64,000 nucleotides of DNA from Verticillium longisporum. Taxonomy: Eukaryota; Ascomycota; Sordariomycetes; Glomerellales; Plectosphaerellaceae. The position numbers and the translations under genes were made by a program. Below, one piece after another: positions 36,674-46,420 of the stretch (position 1 is the stretch's first letter; the number at the start of each line of letters is the position of its first letter). The notes under the pieces are model-generated. The model made no database searches, was not told the origin of the DNA, and was given only the letters and a program-made list of their open reading frames with translations. The stretch lies in contig JAETXT010000012.1 of the NCBI GenBank assembly GCA_019188255.1, forward strand, positions 2,170,001 to 2,234,000, given 5' to 3'.

Positions 36674-37593
36674 ATGTTTGAACTCCCAGAGGCGAAGAGG
36701 TTGGTTTCCCCCCACCCAGGCTCTGCGCCTTCTTCTCCGAGGAGTCTTCGAGAACGACACGTGCTGACCACACACACCTTCCACACAGAGTCCGTCGCGA
36801 AGATCTCCTCGACTCGGCATCTGATGTTTCCGATGTAGACGAGAACGACCAGCACCATGCCGCACTGAGGGCTCGCCTCGAGGCCCAACTCGCAAGCGCC
36901 TTTACATTCGCCCCGGTCGATACTCCATCGTCTACACGTGCACCAGCTCCCGCCGCAGACCAGGATCCAGACGGAGAGGCGCAGCCGGATCAGGAGAAGC
37001 AGCAGAAGCAGCAAGAAGAGGAGGAAGAAGAAGAGTTTGAATTCAGGCTCTTCAGCTCCGCCAAGCCAGCAGCAAAGGTCATCCTGCCCGACGATGACGA
37101 GGGCGCGCCGCGCGGCGAGGGCGCCATGCTGAGGCGGCGGCCGCTGCGGTACTACCTCGCCGAACCCCTGACGGACGCACAGCGCGCCGAGGTCGAGTTC
37201 GCGGCCGTCAGCGCCGAGGATGTCTTTGAGCGGGCGGCACGGCGGTGCTGGGGCATGGAGATGCCGTGGCGCGTGACACACATCGATGGCACGGCTGGCG
37301 CGGCGACGAAGAAGAAGGCAGCGTCATCGGCCACGGGCCTGCGAGAGGACGGCAAGAGGAAGAGACCGGGACAGAAGAAGAGGCTCGCGATACGGACGAG
37401 AGAGAGGGAGGCAAAGAAGAAGGCTGAAGAGGCGGAGAAGCTGAAGACGAGCAAGGAGGAGCAGCTGAGGGAAAAGAAGAAGAGGCTGAACCGCCAGCGG
37501 AAGCTCAAGAGGAGAGCCAAGGCAAAAGAGGAGAGGGCTGCGGCGGGGTTGCCGAGCGATCATGAAGGGTCCTCGTCTGAAGGCGACGACTGA
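36674..37593 (+). CDS. DUF2011-type nuclear-like basic coiled-coil protein
   Basis: A 26-nt first exon (36674-36699) is joined by an 89-bp intron to exon 2 (36789-37593), giving 276 aa. The start MFELPEAKRVRREDLLDS resembles fungal proteins grouped as DUF2011. An acidic, Gln/Glu-rich stretch (about 80-105) is followed by a conserved-looking core (RRPLRYYLAEPLTDAQRAEV, then CWGMEMPWRVTHID) and a long Lys/Arg/Glu coiled-coil tail with several nuclear-localisation-like clusters (KRKRPGQKKR, KKKRLNRQRKLKRRAK). The tail ends in an acidic Ser patch. The function is not established; the composition suggests a nuclear or nucleolar protein. The splice donor GTTGGT is weak, but the spliced frame gives an uninterrupted protein. 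Confidence 0.82.
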
Positions 37594-40500
37594 ATAACGA
37601 GCCGCCTAGGCTGAGAACAACGGATGAGCTCGAATTCGCAAGCACATGCCCGACATGAGACGCTGCCTGCCTCCCCTGTCTCGGAGGCGGAAAACACACA
37701 TACCAACAGCAAAGATTTACGATTCATGAAATAAGCCCATCCTTGGACATTGTCCTATGCATCTACTCACATCAAGTCAACGTCGCTACACAAGCTCTGT
37801 TGGGGTATGAGCTTAATAAATGAGGCGGTCTGTGGTCTCGATGACCTCTTGTTCGTCATATTTGCGATGGTCAGTCAGCGAGAGGACAAAGGCCCATGAC
37901 TCTTGGAAACGCTACTCCCAGGCACTCTCCGGGATGACATTGACACTCCTTGGTCTGGTGATGTCCTCTCTCGTGTCCGAGACGACAGGCAAGCCGAGCA
38001 CGAAGAGAAGGCGTAGTGAGAGTGACTATAAACGGCGGATGGCAGAGGCTGTTTCTGCCAGCCTGTCATGGTCTATACGAAGCAAATCCGAGCTCAAGAT
38101 CATAGAGGCGAGCCCATCATCGCCAATCGATCGGTATGGATGCTTTCTGCCTAGACTTTAGAGTTCATGACAAGAATGGATTTCATCCACAAGTTGGTGG
38201 TTGGACAAGTATCCAGAGTGAATGAGAGCCCAGAAAAAAAATTGCAAAATTCACTCCGCCGGTGCATGATCACCACCTTGAGGGGTAAGGGTTGGTAGGT
38301 TGGTACAGTCGACGCTCTCAACCTCAACCCACCCGACCTCGACCATATGTTGCCAAGTTATTCTGCCCAAGTACGTCAGGCAAGACACAAGGACGACCAC
38401 CTGTGGCCCTAATGAGAAGCGCGAGCTCCAAGCCATAATCCTGTGCGCACTCGAAGCTACCTTAGGCGGGTAAAGGGGTGCTCTGTGGCCGAATCTCTGA
38501 CCGGTTCCTTCCTCTGTTCGATTATGCCGGTGGGCGGAAGATCAAACCAAGCGGCCCCAGCCAACATGTACCTATCCAGGTGAATGCCTGGAATCGTAAA
38601 AGCTATATATGCAGTCGCCTTCCCTTCAGATCCACAAAGCTCTCTCCCTCTTCCCCCCGTCTCTCTCTCTCTCTCTCAGCCTCCTACGCCAACCGGCGAC
38701 CTACACCCGCAACACTTGCTGGCTCAATTAACAAGACTCACCAAGATGCCTCACTTTCGACATCTCTTGCCGACGCGCTCTTACAATAGTTTCCCTCTCC
38801 TACCTTTGAAGTGTTCGTTGTTAGGCCGAATCAGGAAGTGTCGAAGCTGGAAGGCAGGACATCCGTCGCATCGATGCCAATAAGGTTGGAGTCGCGGCGC
38901 GTCCATTCAGCCTGCTTCTTTCGAAATGAAAACGGTCTAAATCGAAGATTCAACCACCATGTTGTCTGCCAAGGAACTTTTACAACCTACGACTGAGGGA
39001 ACCCAAAGCACATACTTTTTTCTGTAGAGGGCACTGGCTCGCCGTCTACAGATCGAATACACCACTTAACAACAATGCAGGGCTCACGATACATCTTGTT
39101 GCACCCAGTCATCCCAGCACATCACGATACACTGACTGCCGGAAGTTTCTCACATCCACACAATCACAAGGTATGCTTGCATGAAATTCCCGACCTTGGG
39201 ATATTTTCCTTTATGTTCAACTTGATGAGACTTGCTTCTTGCCGAGTGGCCGCCACATGAAACACTTCGGCAATGATGAATCCCCAAAGACATGCAAAGG
39301 TGGGCCACGGGCGACATCGCACTTTGCGAAACGGGAGAGTAAGAACTGAGCCGCATCACGGATTGTCTTCAAGAACATCTCAAAAGGTGTCACGAAGGTA
39401 GCGATATGTTTCAGCGGCACTTTGAATGCGAAAGACCATGTGGGGGCTCGACGGCCCCCCGGTCAGTCGCTTTGCAAATGAGTAGGTTAGTTATTGGTGC
39501 TCACCCGCGAGTATGCGAGATTACTCTGGCCCTGTTCAGTAGGATGCAACCATTGATTGAATTGCTCCTAAGAAAACGTCGTCAGGGCCGTCCGAAGACA
39601 ATGATGATCTATCACCATGGTGCTGAGTCTTCGCAAGGGGAGGGGAAGAGAAGGGTGGACTGTCACAAGACGGAGAGGATTGAAGATGGGAGAGTGAATT
39701 ATGGTGGACTAGAAAGTCTGAAGAGGGTGGGCTGAGGCGGGATGTCAGGCTTTTATATGTTGGAAGGCTGCTGACAGTCACAGGCAAACTCATGAGCAAC
39801 AGGGGAAAGTGCCAGCGATGCCTCCTTCCGAAAACATCTTCGTGACTCGACAGTCTACAACGCTCGGAAGAAGGAGCCAAATCATGAAACAAGTCGCATC
39901 ACTTTTTAAGGAAAGAGAGGCTGCCAAGAAGCGTATTGGATATCTACCTTGCACGAAAGCAAGTGGCACCCAGAAATTAAAGGTGCTGCCGAAGGCAGGA
40001 ACATGCAAATGTCACATCATCGAGATTGATAAATGGGTAAGGAGGCAGGTGCGTGCGGCCGACGGGATCTCAAGGGAGGGCCTCGTGCGATCCGTCTTTT
40101 TTTATTATAATGATGCACAAGCCGTGTTAGTACTAAAGGGTTAGACTGCTACTATGAGACGAAGTTGGAAGCTGTAATTTTAACGTATTTCCTACAGTGA
40201 AGCATCTGTGTGCCGTTGTCGTTAGGCGGTGATCGTGCCTGCGGGTTGCTCAAGACCTGTACGACAACTTCGTCATTGCAATGAAATGGAATTGCCGAGA
40301 CTGTTTCCTGGGAATACCTCACCAGAGAAATTCTCTTGGTGGAGCTATACAAGCCTGTGTCATCCGCCTCTCCAATGCCTCAACTTCGAGCAAGATTCAC
40401 GCACGCCCATCATCAAGTGTCACGCAAGTGTTGATGCAGCGGTCTCGCAGGCAAGTCCCAGTCAATGGTCTACAGATTGACATATATGAATCTTGTCATT

Positions 40501-40938
40501 ATATATATAGCCGGGTTCCCTGGGCAAGGCTGGTTCAGATATCGAGCACTCATCCCACCACCCCTTCCATCAGTTGACACGACGTCCGTACAGCGCGCGT
40601 ATAGGGGTTCTGAGGGCGTCGTCGGTGCTGACAAAGGAGACATCGCGATGGGCTGTCGCGCTCTCACGTGACCCGGTGGAGCTTGTGCCTTGACCCATCA
40701 AATGCCAGGCACGCAGTGGTGCCAGGCCAGATAGGAGAGGAGCTCCAGTGTCCCGTCCATCTCTCGACGACCAGCCAGTGAACCTCTCCCGGGAGCGAAA
40801 AATTTCCCCAATCATCATCAGGCCAATACCTTTCTCAGCGCCCGCCCGTACACGACCATTGCCCGTCGGACTCTCTTCTTCCTCTCTGCTGTCCCCTTTC
40901 TCTTAGTACGCATCTTCATTTAATAAATACCCATCACA
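37594..40938. other. 3.3 kb gene-free interval upstream of mitochondrial EF-Tu
   Basis: No supported gene. Short ORFs (for example plus 37820-38161 and plus 39809-40144) have no recognisable domain. A CT-repeat tract lies near 38660-38685 and an AT-repeat near 40499-40509. The final ~300 bases contain a TCACGTGA palindrome and a pyrimidine-rich leader before the EF-Tu ATG. Confidence 0.5.
40664..40671. promoter_or_regulatory. TCACGTGA palindrome ahead of EF-Tu gene
   Basis: A perfect Cbf1-type bHLH site 268 bases before the EF-Tu ATG. The same 8-mer occurs in the S29/PDI and the nuclease/membrane-protein promoter regions. Confidence 0.45.
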
Positions 40939-42333
40939 ATGTCTGCCACATTCAAGGCGATCTCGCCGTTCCTGCGCACGACGCGGGCTTCGCTGCGCAC
41001 CGGCTACGCCAACCCCTTGGCCGCCGCCTTCAAGAAGCAGGGCGCGTCCCCCTTCTTCCGCACATACGCCGTCTACGCCCGTGACAAGCCTCACGTCAAC
41101 ATTGGTACCATTGGCCACGTCGATCATGGAAAGGTAAGCATCCAATCCGGCACCCTCATGCTCGTCCCGCGACGCCGCTAACATGCCCAACCTTCTCAGA
41201 CCACCCTGTCCGCTGCCATCACCAAGCGCCAGGCCGAGAAGGGCCTTGCCAACTTCCTCGAGTACGGCGCCATCGACAAGGCCCCCGAGGAGAGGAAGCG
41301 TGGTATCACCATTTCCACGGCACACATCGAGTACTCCACTGAAAACCGCCACTACTCCCACGTCGACTGCCCTGGTCACGCCGATTACATCAAGAACATG
41401 ATCACGGGTGCCGCCAACATGGACGGTGCCATCATTGTCGTCGCTGCTTCCGACGGACAGATGCCCCAGACTCGTGAGCACCTGTTGCTTGCCCGTCAGG
41501 TCGGTGTCCAGCGCATCGTTGTCTTCGTCAACAAGGTCGATGCCATCGACGACCCTGAGATGCTTGAACTTGTCGAGATGGAGATGCGTGAGCTCCTTTC
41601 CACCTACGGATTCGAGGGTGACGACACGCCCGTCATCATGGGTTCCGCCCTCATGGCCATGAACAACCAGAAGCCCGAGATTGGTGCCAACAAGATCGAT
41701 GAGCTGATGAAGGCTGTTGATGAGTGGATCCCCACTCCTCAGCGTGACCTCGAGAAGCCTTTCCTCATGTCCGTCGAGGATGTCTTCTCCATCTCCGGCC
41801 GTGGTACCGTCGTCAGTGGCCGTGTCGAGCGTGGTGTTCTGAGGAAGGATTCCGAGGTTGAGATCATTGGCAAGGGTGAGGAGATCGTCAAGACCAAGGT
41901 CACCGACATTGAGACCTTCAAGAAGTCCTGTGAGGAGTCCCGTGCCGGTGACAACTCTGGCCTTCTTGTCCGTGGTATCCGCCGTGAGGATGTCAGGCGT
42001 GGCATGGTCGTCGCCGTGCCCGGCTCCGTCAAGGCCCACCAGACCTTCCTCTGCTCTCTCTACGTCCTCACCAAGGAGGAGGGTGGCCGCCACACTGGTT
42101 TCCACGAGAACTACAAGCCCCAGATGTTCCTGCGTACCGCTGATGAGTCTTGCGCCCTGACCTTCCCCGAGGGCACCGAGGATGCCGCTCACAAGATCGT
42201 CATGCCCGGCGACAACGTCGAGATGGTCGCCCACCTCCACGCGCCCAGCGCCATCGAGGTCGGTCAGCGCTTCAACGTCCGTGAGGGCGGCAGGACCGTT
42301 GCCACCGGTCTCATCACCCGTATTCTGAAATAA
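40939..42333 (+). CDS. TUF1: Mitochondrial translation elongation factor EF-Tu
   Basis: Exons 40939-41133 and 41200-42333 encode 442 aa. It is a GTPase that delivers aminoacyl-tRNA to mitochondrial ribosomes. The first ~48 residues are Arg/Ser/Ala-rich and free of acidic residues, a mitochondrial targeting sequence. G-domain motifs: GHVDHGKT (59-66, split by the intron after Lys), an RGITI effector region, DCPGH, NKVD (Asn-Lys-x-Asp) and GSAL. Domains 2 and 3 follow with [13 protein letters not shown] and a C-terminus TGLITRILK. Length and order match the family. Codon use is strongly biased to C-ending codons, which opens a long antisense frame. The gene converges on ribosomal protein S29. 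Confidence 0.96.
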
Positions 42334-43101
42334 ACAGGATGTTGGGATAGGAGACGAGGAAGAAAAACGCAATCAAGCGTGGATGTGAAGATTTGAGCTG
42401 TCTCCCAGGCGGCTGTCGCGGGATCAAGGGACATGCGGTGTACAAAAAGAAAGGATGAAAAAGGTGTTGGCTTGTTTTATGATCTCATGTACAACTACCC
42501 CCGGCATCCCCCTTGGCGTCCCCCGAGGGCAGGCTGCTGTATATCGTCGCCCGGGCGCATAGCTCTCCGCTCTATTTCACCCCTGTCTTGCACTGTACTT
42601 TAGATGGAGGCCTAATAGAAGAGCTTCTGATGACTGAATTTGAAAAGGCCGAGATCTGTTAGGTGATGCGTGTGCATGTGGAAGGAACCTGTGCCAAAAG
42701 GAATAATTCGACTGGAGACACATTTACTGAGCCGGGTATTCCCGCTGCGATTGTGGAAAGGAGGGGCACATTTGGTAGTATGAGCGTGAGGTTTCAGCAC
42801 CCGGGGCACAGTGTTGCAGCAAGCCATCATGTATCGTTGGGATTCGTCACCATGCGCCATCACCGGTTGCCCGTTTTCTGTCTTCAGATGCCGTAGTATT
42901 CGTCTATCCTCAGAGAATGTTCGGCAGAATGCCCGTCCGTCCGCACTTTCATGTGAAGCTGAGACCGCAATCCCTGCGCCCGCATGGGACGAGGGAAGCC
43001 TCCTCCTCTACCCTCCTCTGAGCGGTTTTCCACCAGGCCATCTCGGTGCCAAGATCCCCCGTTTAGTTGCGTAACATTCTCTCGTCCAGGGTCGTGAACA
43101 T
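42334..43101. other. Convergent spacer between EF-Tu and S29 genes
   Basis: Shared 3' region of about 770 bases. No gene, RNA or notable repeat seen. Confidence 0.5.
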
Positions 43102-43515
43102 TTAGCGGAACTGGAACCATCATGTTAGTTTTTCGTGAAAAGCCTCGTGCCGCTCGTGAAATTCGCAGTGGCAATATCGTGAGGGCGGTGTGGTAATTGC
43201 ATACCTTGTTGAAGCCGATGTCCTTAGCCTTCTCACGGAAGCACTGACGGCACAGGTTGAGGTCGTACTTGCGGATGAGACCAGCCGAGTGCTTGCAGAC
43301 ACGGCTATACATCCAAAAATCGTCAGCATTTGTCCCCTCACTGAGCAATTGTTCCTCCCTCGGTCGACCGTAGGCCATCTCTTTTGTTTCCGTGGACCAT
43401 CATGTCGATCGAGGGGGCTTGTGTAAAGTGGCGGGTTGCGGGCAGAGGCATACCAAGAGCGCGAGCCCTTGCCGTACGAGCGGGGGCGAGAGTTCCAGAC
43501 AGACTCGTGAGACAT
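43102..43515 (-). CDS. rps29: 40S ribosomal protein S29 (uS14)
   Basis: Three exons (43515-43454, 43304-43205, 43110-43102) encode 56 aa, the usual length. It is a small zinc-binding protein of the 40S subunit head. The start [20 protein letters not shown] and the four cysteines C21, C24, C39 and C42 (CRVC...CRQC) form the zinc finger. The first Cys codon is split by intron 1 (150 bp; GTATGC...ATAG). The last exon codes only Phe-Arg-stop after an 94-bp intron (GTATGC...CCAG) and is too short to be found by ORF length. The gene shares a 551-bp divergent promoter with the PDI gene. Confidence 0.96.
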
Positions 43516-43784
43516 GTTGGCGGTGGTTTGTCGAACGGGGAAAGTTGACGAGTCGAGAGAGAGTTGGTCGTGGATTGGGGGGTGGACGCGCAAAAGGGTG
43601 ACTGCTTTGGAGGTTGAGCGGAAAACGGGTCGTTTCGGCGTTGGTCAAGAAATTTCGTGTGGGCGTGCGATTTTCGGGCAGGGGGTCGCCCATTGGAGCA
43701 GGGCTGCTGCCCAAGCGAGCAGCAGGTGGCCTGTGCTTTTTGAGGTCCAGTCGCGAGCCGCAATGGCTTATCAGCGTTGTAGAC

Positions 43785-43792
43785 TCACGTGA
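43785..43792. promoter_or_regulatory. TCACGTGA palindrome
   Basis: A Cbf1-type bHLH site midway between the divergent rps29 and PDI starts. Confidence 0.45.
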
Positions 43793-43979
43793 CGATACCG
43801 TGCTTGCGTGCGCGGTATGCACGGACCATGGGTCTCTGGCCAAGGTACCTTGAAGGCAGCTTGCTGGGTTCGATAAGCGATAAGAGGTGTCCCGCTCGGT
43901 CGTGCAGCAAGGGTGTGTGCTGTAGCAGCACTGCATTTCATGACGCTCGGGGAAAGCTGGCTTCTTCTGTATTTCAAAG

Positions 43980-43986
43980 CAGCGTG
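43980..43986 (+). promoter_or_regulatory. UPRE-like site CAGCGTG upstream of PDI
   Basis: CAGCGTG matches the core of the yeast unfolded-protein-response element bound by Hac1 and lies 81 bases before the PDI ATG. ER foldases are classical UPR targets, which makes the match credible, but a heptamer can arise by chance. Confidence 0.4.
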
Positions 43987-44066
43987 AACACCTATTCACC
44001 TGCAGTCCTATCCAAAACGTCAGACCCCAAATTGATTTATTATTACTGTTCTGAACCCTGATCATC

Positions 44067-45244
44067 ATGGTTCTTCTCAAGAGCTTCGTTCTCGGCGCTC
44101 TGGCCGCCACGGCGGCTGCCAAGTCGGCCGTCATCGACCTGATCCCCTCCAACTTTGACAAGGTTGTCCTCAAGTCGGGCAAGCCCACCCTCGTGGAGTT
44201 CTTCGCTCCCTGGTGCGGCCACTGCAAGACTCTGGCCCCTGTCTACGAGGAGCTTGCCCTCGCGTTTGAGAACTCCAAGGATAAGGTGCAGATTGCCAAG
44301 GTTGACGCCGATGCTCAGAAGGAGCTCGGCAAGCGCTTCGGCATCCAGGGCTTCCCCACGCTCAAGTGGTTCGACGGCAAGAGCGACACCCCTGAGGACT
44401 ACAAGAGCGGCCGCGACCTCGACAGCCTAAGCGACTTCATCACGACCAAGACGGGCGTCAAGTCCAAGAAGGCCCAGAAGCCCGTCAGCAACGTGGCCCT
44501 GCTCACCGACGCGAACTTTAAGAAGGCGATTGGCAGTGACAAGGACGCTCTCGTCGCCTTCACCGCTCCCTGGTGTGGACGTACGTTGTTTGTAGCACCC
44601 CCCTCAGCATATCTCAGAGCTAACATGACTGTGTGTGCAGACTGCAAGAACCTCGCCCCCGTCTGGGAGGAGGTCGCCAGCGACTTCGCCGCCGAGGAGG
44701 GTATCATCATCGCCAAGGTCGACGCTGATTCGGAGGGCAGCAAGAACACCGCGCAGGCCGAAGGCGTCACTTCGTACCCCACCATCAAGTGGTTCCCGAA
44801 GAACGGCGGCCCCTCGGAGCTTTACAGCAGCGGGCGCTCCGAGCAGGCGTTCGTCGACTGGATCAACGAGAAGGTCGGCACGCACCGCACCGTCGGCGGC
44901 GGGCTCGACGTCACGGCTGGCACCATCGCTGCGCTCGACAGCATCGTCGCCAAGTTCACCGGCGGCCTGTCCCTGGCCGAGGCCTCTGAGCAGGTGCAGA
45001 AGGAGGCCGCGTCGCTCGCCGAGCAGGCCCAGTACAAGTACGCCGAGTACTACGTCAAGGTCTTCTCAAGCTCAACGCCAGCGAGGGCTGGGCCGCGAAG
45101 GAGCTGGCTCGCCTCGATGGCATCCTCACAAAGGGTGGCCTTGCGCCCGCCAAGCGTGACGAACTCACCAGCAAGACCAACATTCTGAAGAGGTTCGTCG
45201 AGCAGGTCGTCGAGAAGGTCAAGGAGACCAAGGACGAGCTGTAA
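44067..45244 (+). CDS. erp38: ER protein disulfide isomerase, Erp38/TigA type (one frame break)
   Basis: Exons 44067-44580 and 44641-45244. It oxidises and isomerises disulfides of secretory proteins in the ER lumen. Signal peptide (about 1-18), two thioredoxin domains with active sites CGHC at 50-53 and 170-173, then a helical ERp29-like C-terminal domain and the ER-retrieval signal KDEL at the very end. The 60-nt intron lies inside the second CGHC codons and has no stop, so it reads through if retained. At 45062-45065 the frame breaks: YYVKV is followed in the neighbouring frame by LNASEGWAAKELARLDGIL and onward to KDEL. One added base gives 1,119 nt and 372 aa; as written the frame stops at 45188. 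A one-base error is the likeliest cause. Confidence 0.9.
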
Positions 45245-45532
45245 ATGACCAGTCCCGCATCCAATCAAATACGTCCAAATGAGTCAACGCTGCACATGGA
45301 AAACAGGAACAAGTAGTTTTGTAAGACTGGGGTCGTAGCGTTCCGATTGAGCATGAGATGTTCGCGGCCCAGCCGCCCCGGCACCTGAATACACGCACAT
45401 GAATTGATGCCCTGCATGCGGTCGTAACGTCATTGATGGTTTGCCTGAAGCTAAGGGTCATAGTACAGCTGAGCGCAATGCTCGCCTCGTGAGTTGAGCG
45501 ACAGAAGAAGGTACCTTAGCGATTGGCCGACT

Positions 45533-45906
45533 CTAAGCAGGCTTTGAGTTTGAGTTTCCATCCTTGTCCTTGTCTGTCAGGAGAGCCGTCTCGAGGTTGT
45601 CCAAGCGGCGAGACATCTCGTCCACTAGAGAGGGTCAGCTGGAGTTGGGGCTTGATAGGCAGTTTGAGCGGCTCACTCTTGGCGAAGATCTCACTCGATA
45701 TGCCAGCAAACTTGTTGGAAATGGTGTTGAGGAGCTCGTCGACGGCAGCGTTGACATCGCCTGCAGCGTTGCCGCCCTCGGTGTTCTTGGTTCTCGTTAG
45801 CTCCTTGCTGCAGTGCACATGCGTTGGTTCCGAGGCCAAGAGGGGCAGAGGGGCATACGGTAGGGGGCGGGGTGGAAGCCTTCTGGTCGGGGTTGCTGGA
45901 CGACAT
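45533..45906 (-). CDS. Heat-shock-factor-binding protein 1 (HSBP1) homologue
   Basis: Three exons (45906-45859, 45785-45677, 45624-45533) encode 82 aa. The core AAVDELLNTISNKFAGISSE followed by IFAKMDEMSRRLDNLE is the HSBP1 coiled coil with hydrophobic heptads. In animals HSBP1 binds the trimerisation domain of heat-shock factor 1 and damps the heat-shock response; it also associates with the WASH complex. The role in fungi is little known. The last exon adds a charged DKDKDG tail. Splicing gives a complete product although no single exon is long. The gene is convergent with the PDI gene and divergent from the DscA/Tul1 gene. Confidence 0.88.
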
Positions 45907-46420
45907 GTTGTTCGGCTGCTGACTGTCTTCCTGGTCGATAAATCAAGAAGCTTGATGATTCCCTTGACGCACACGAATTGAGCTATGATGTGCAGGCCAA
46001 GATGAGTGCTTGCAATACCACCGGGTCTGGTGTAGCGTGGTGGCTGATGGGGGGTTCAAGAAGTGGTCGAAGGGCGGGTGAGTCTCAGGTGCATGCCAGG
46101 GGACCTACGGTTGGCGAATGCGGCAGAGGCTGCTGTGCCTTGCCTTAGCGTGCGACCCACCCACTGCCATCGCGTCCGTGGATGAGTGTCACCCCTGTGG
46201 TTGCCAACCCGGCCTTGACTTCATCTCAACGACTTCATCAACCACCAGTGACACCCTCACCCACAGCACACTCGCTTGGTTCTACCGCTCACGCCATGCT
46301 GCCCCGCCACATTCCAAGGTAGGGTCGACACGAATCTTCAGGACGATCTTGTTTTCATCGTTTCTCGCGGATGCCCAGCGCCACCTCCCCTGCGCCAAGG
46401 GGACAGTACGTGCCGCCAAC
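45907..46420. other. Divergent promoter region, HSBP1 / DscA
   Basis: 514 bases between divergent starts. An open frame extends upstream of the DscA ATG to 46118 but reads as leader sequence, so 46421 is kept as the start. No conserved element stands out. Confidence 0.5.

Larger units (their letters stand above)
43516..44066. promoter_or_regulatory. Bidirectional promoter, rps29 (-) / PDI (+)
   Basis: 551 bases separate the two start codons. The region holds a TCACGTGA palindrome and a UPRE-like heptamer, listed separately. No ORF of note. Confidence 0.7.

Noticed and set aside
40903..42372. 489-codon minus-strand ORF over EF-Tu
   Set aside because: It is an antisense shadow: the strongly biased third positions of the EF-Tu gene remove stops on the other strand. 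The sense strand has all EF-Tu motifs.
46118..46420. 101-residue N-terminal extension of DscA
   Set aside because: The extension is not hydrophobic in the right place and precedes the true signal anchor that begins at 46421.
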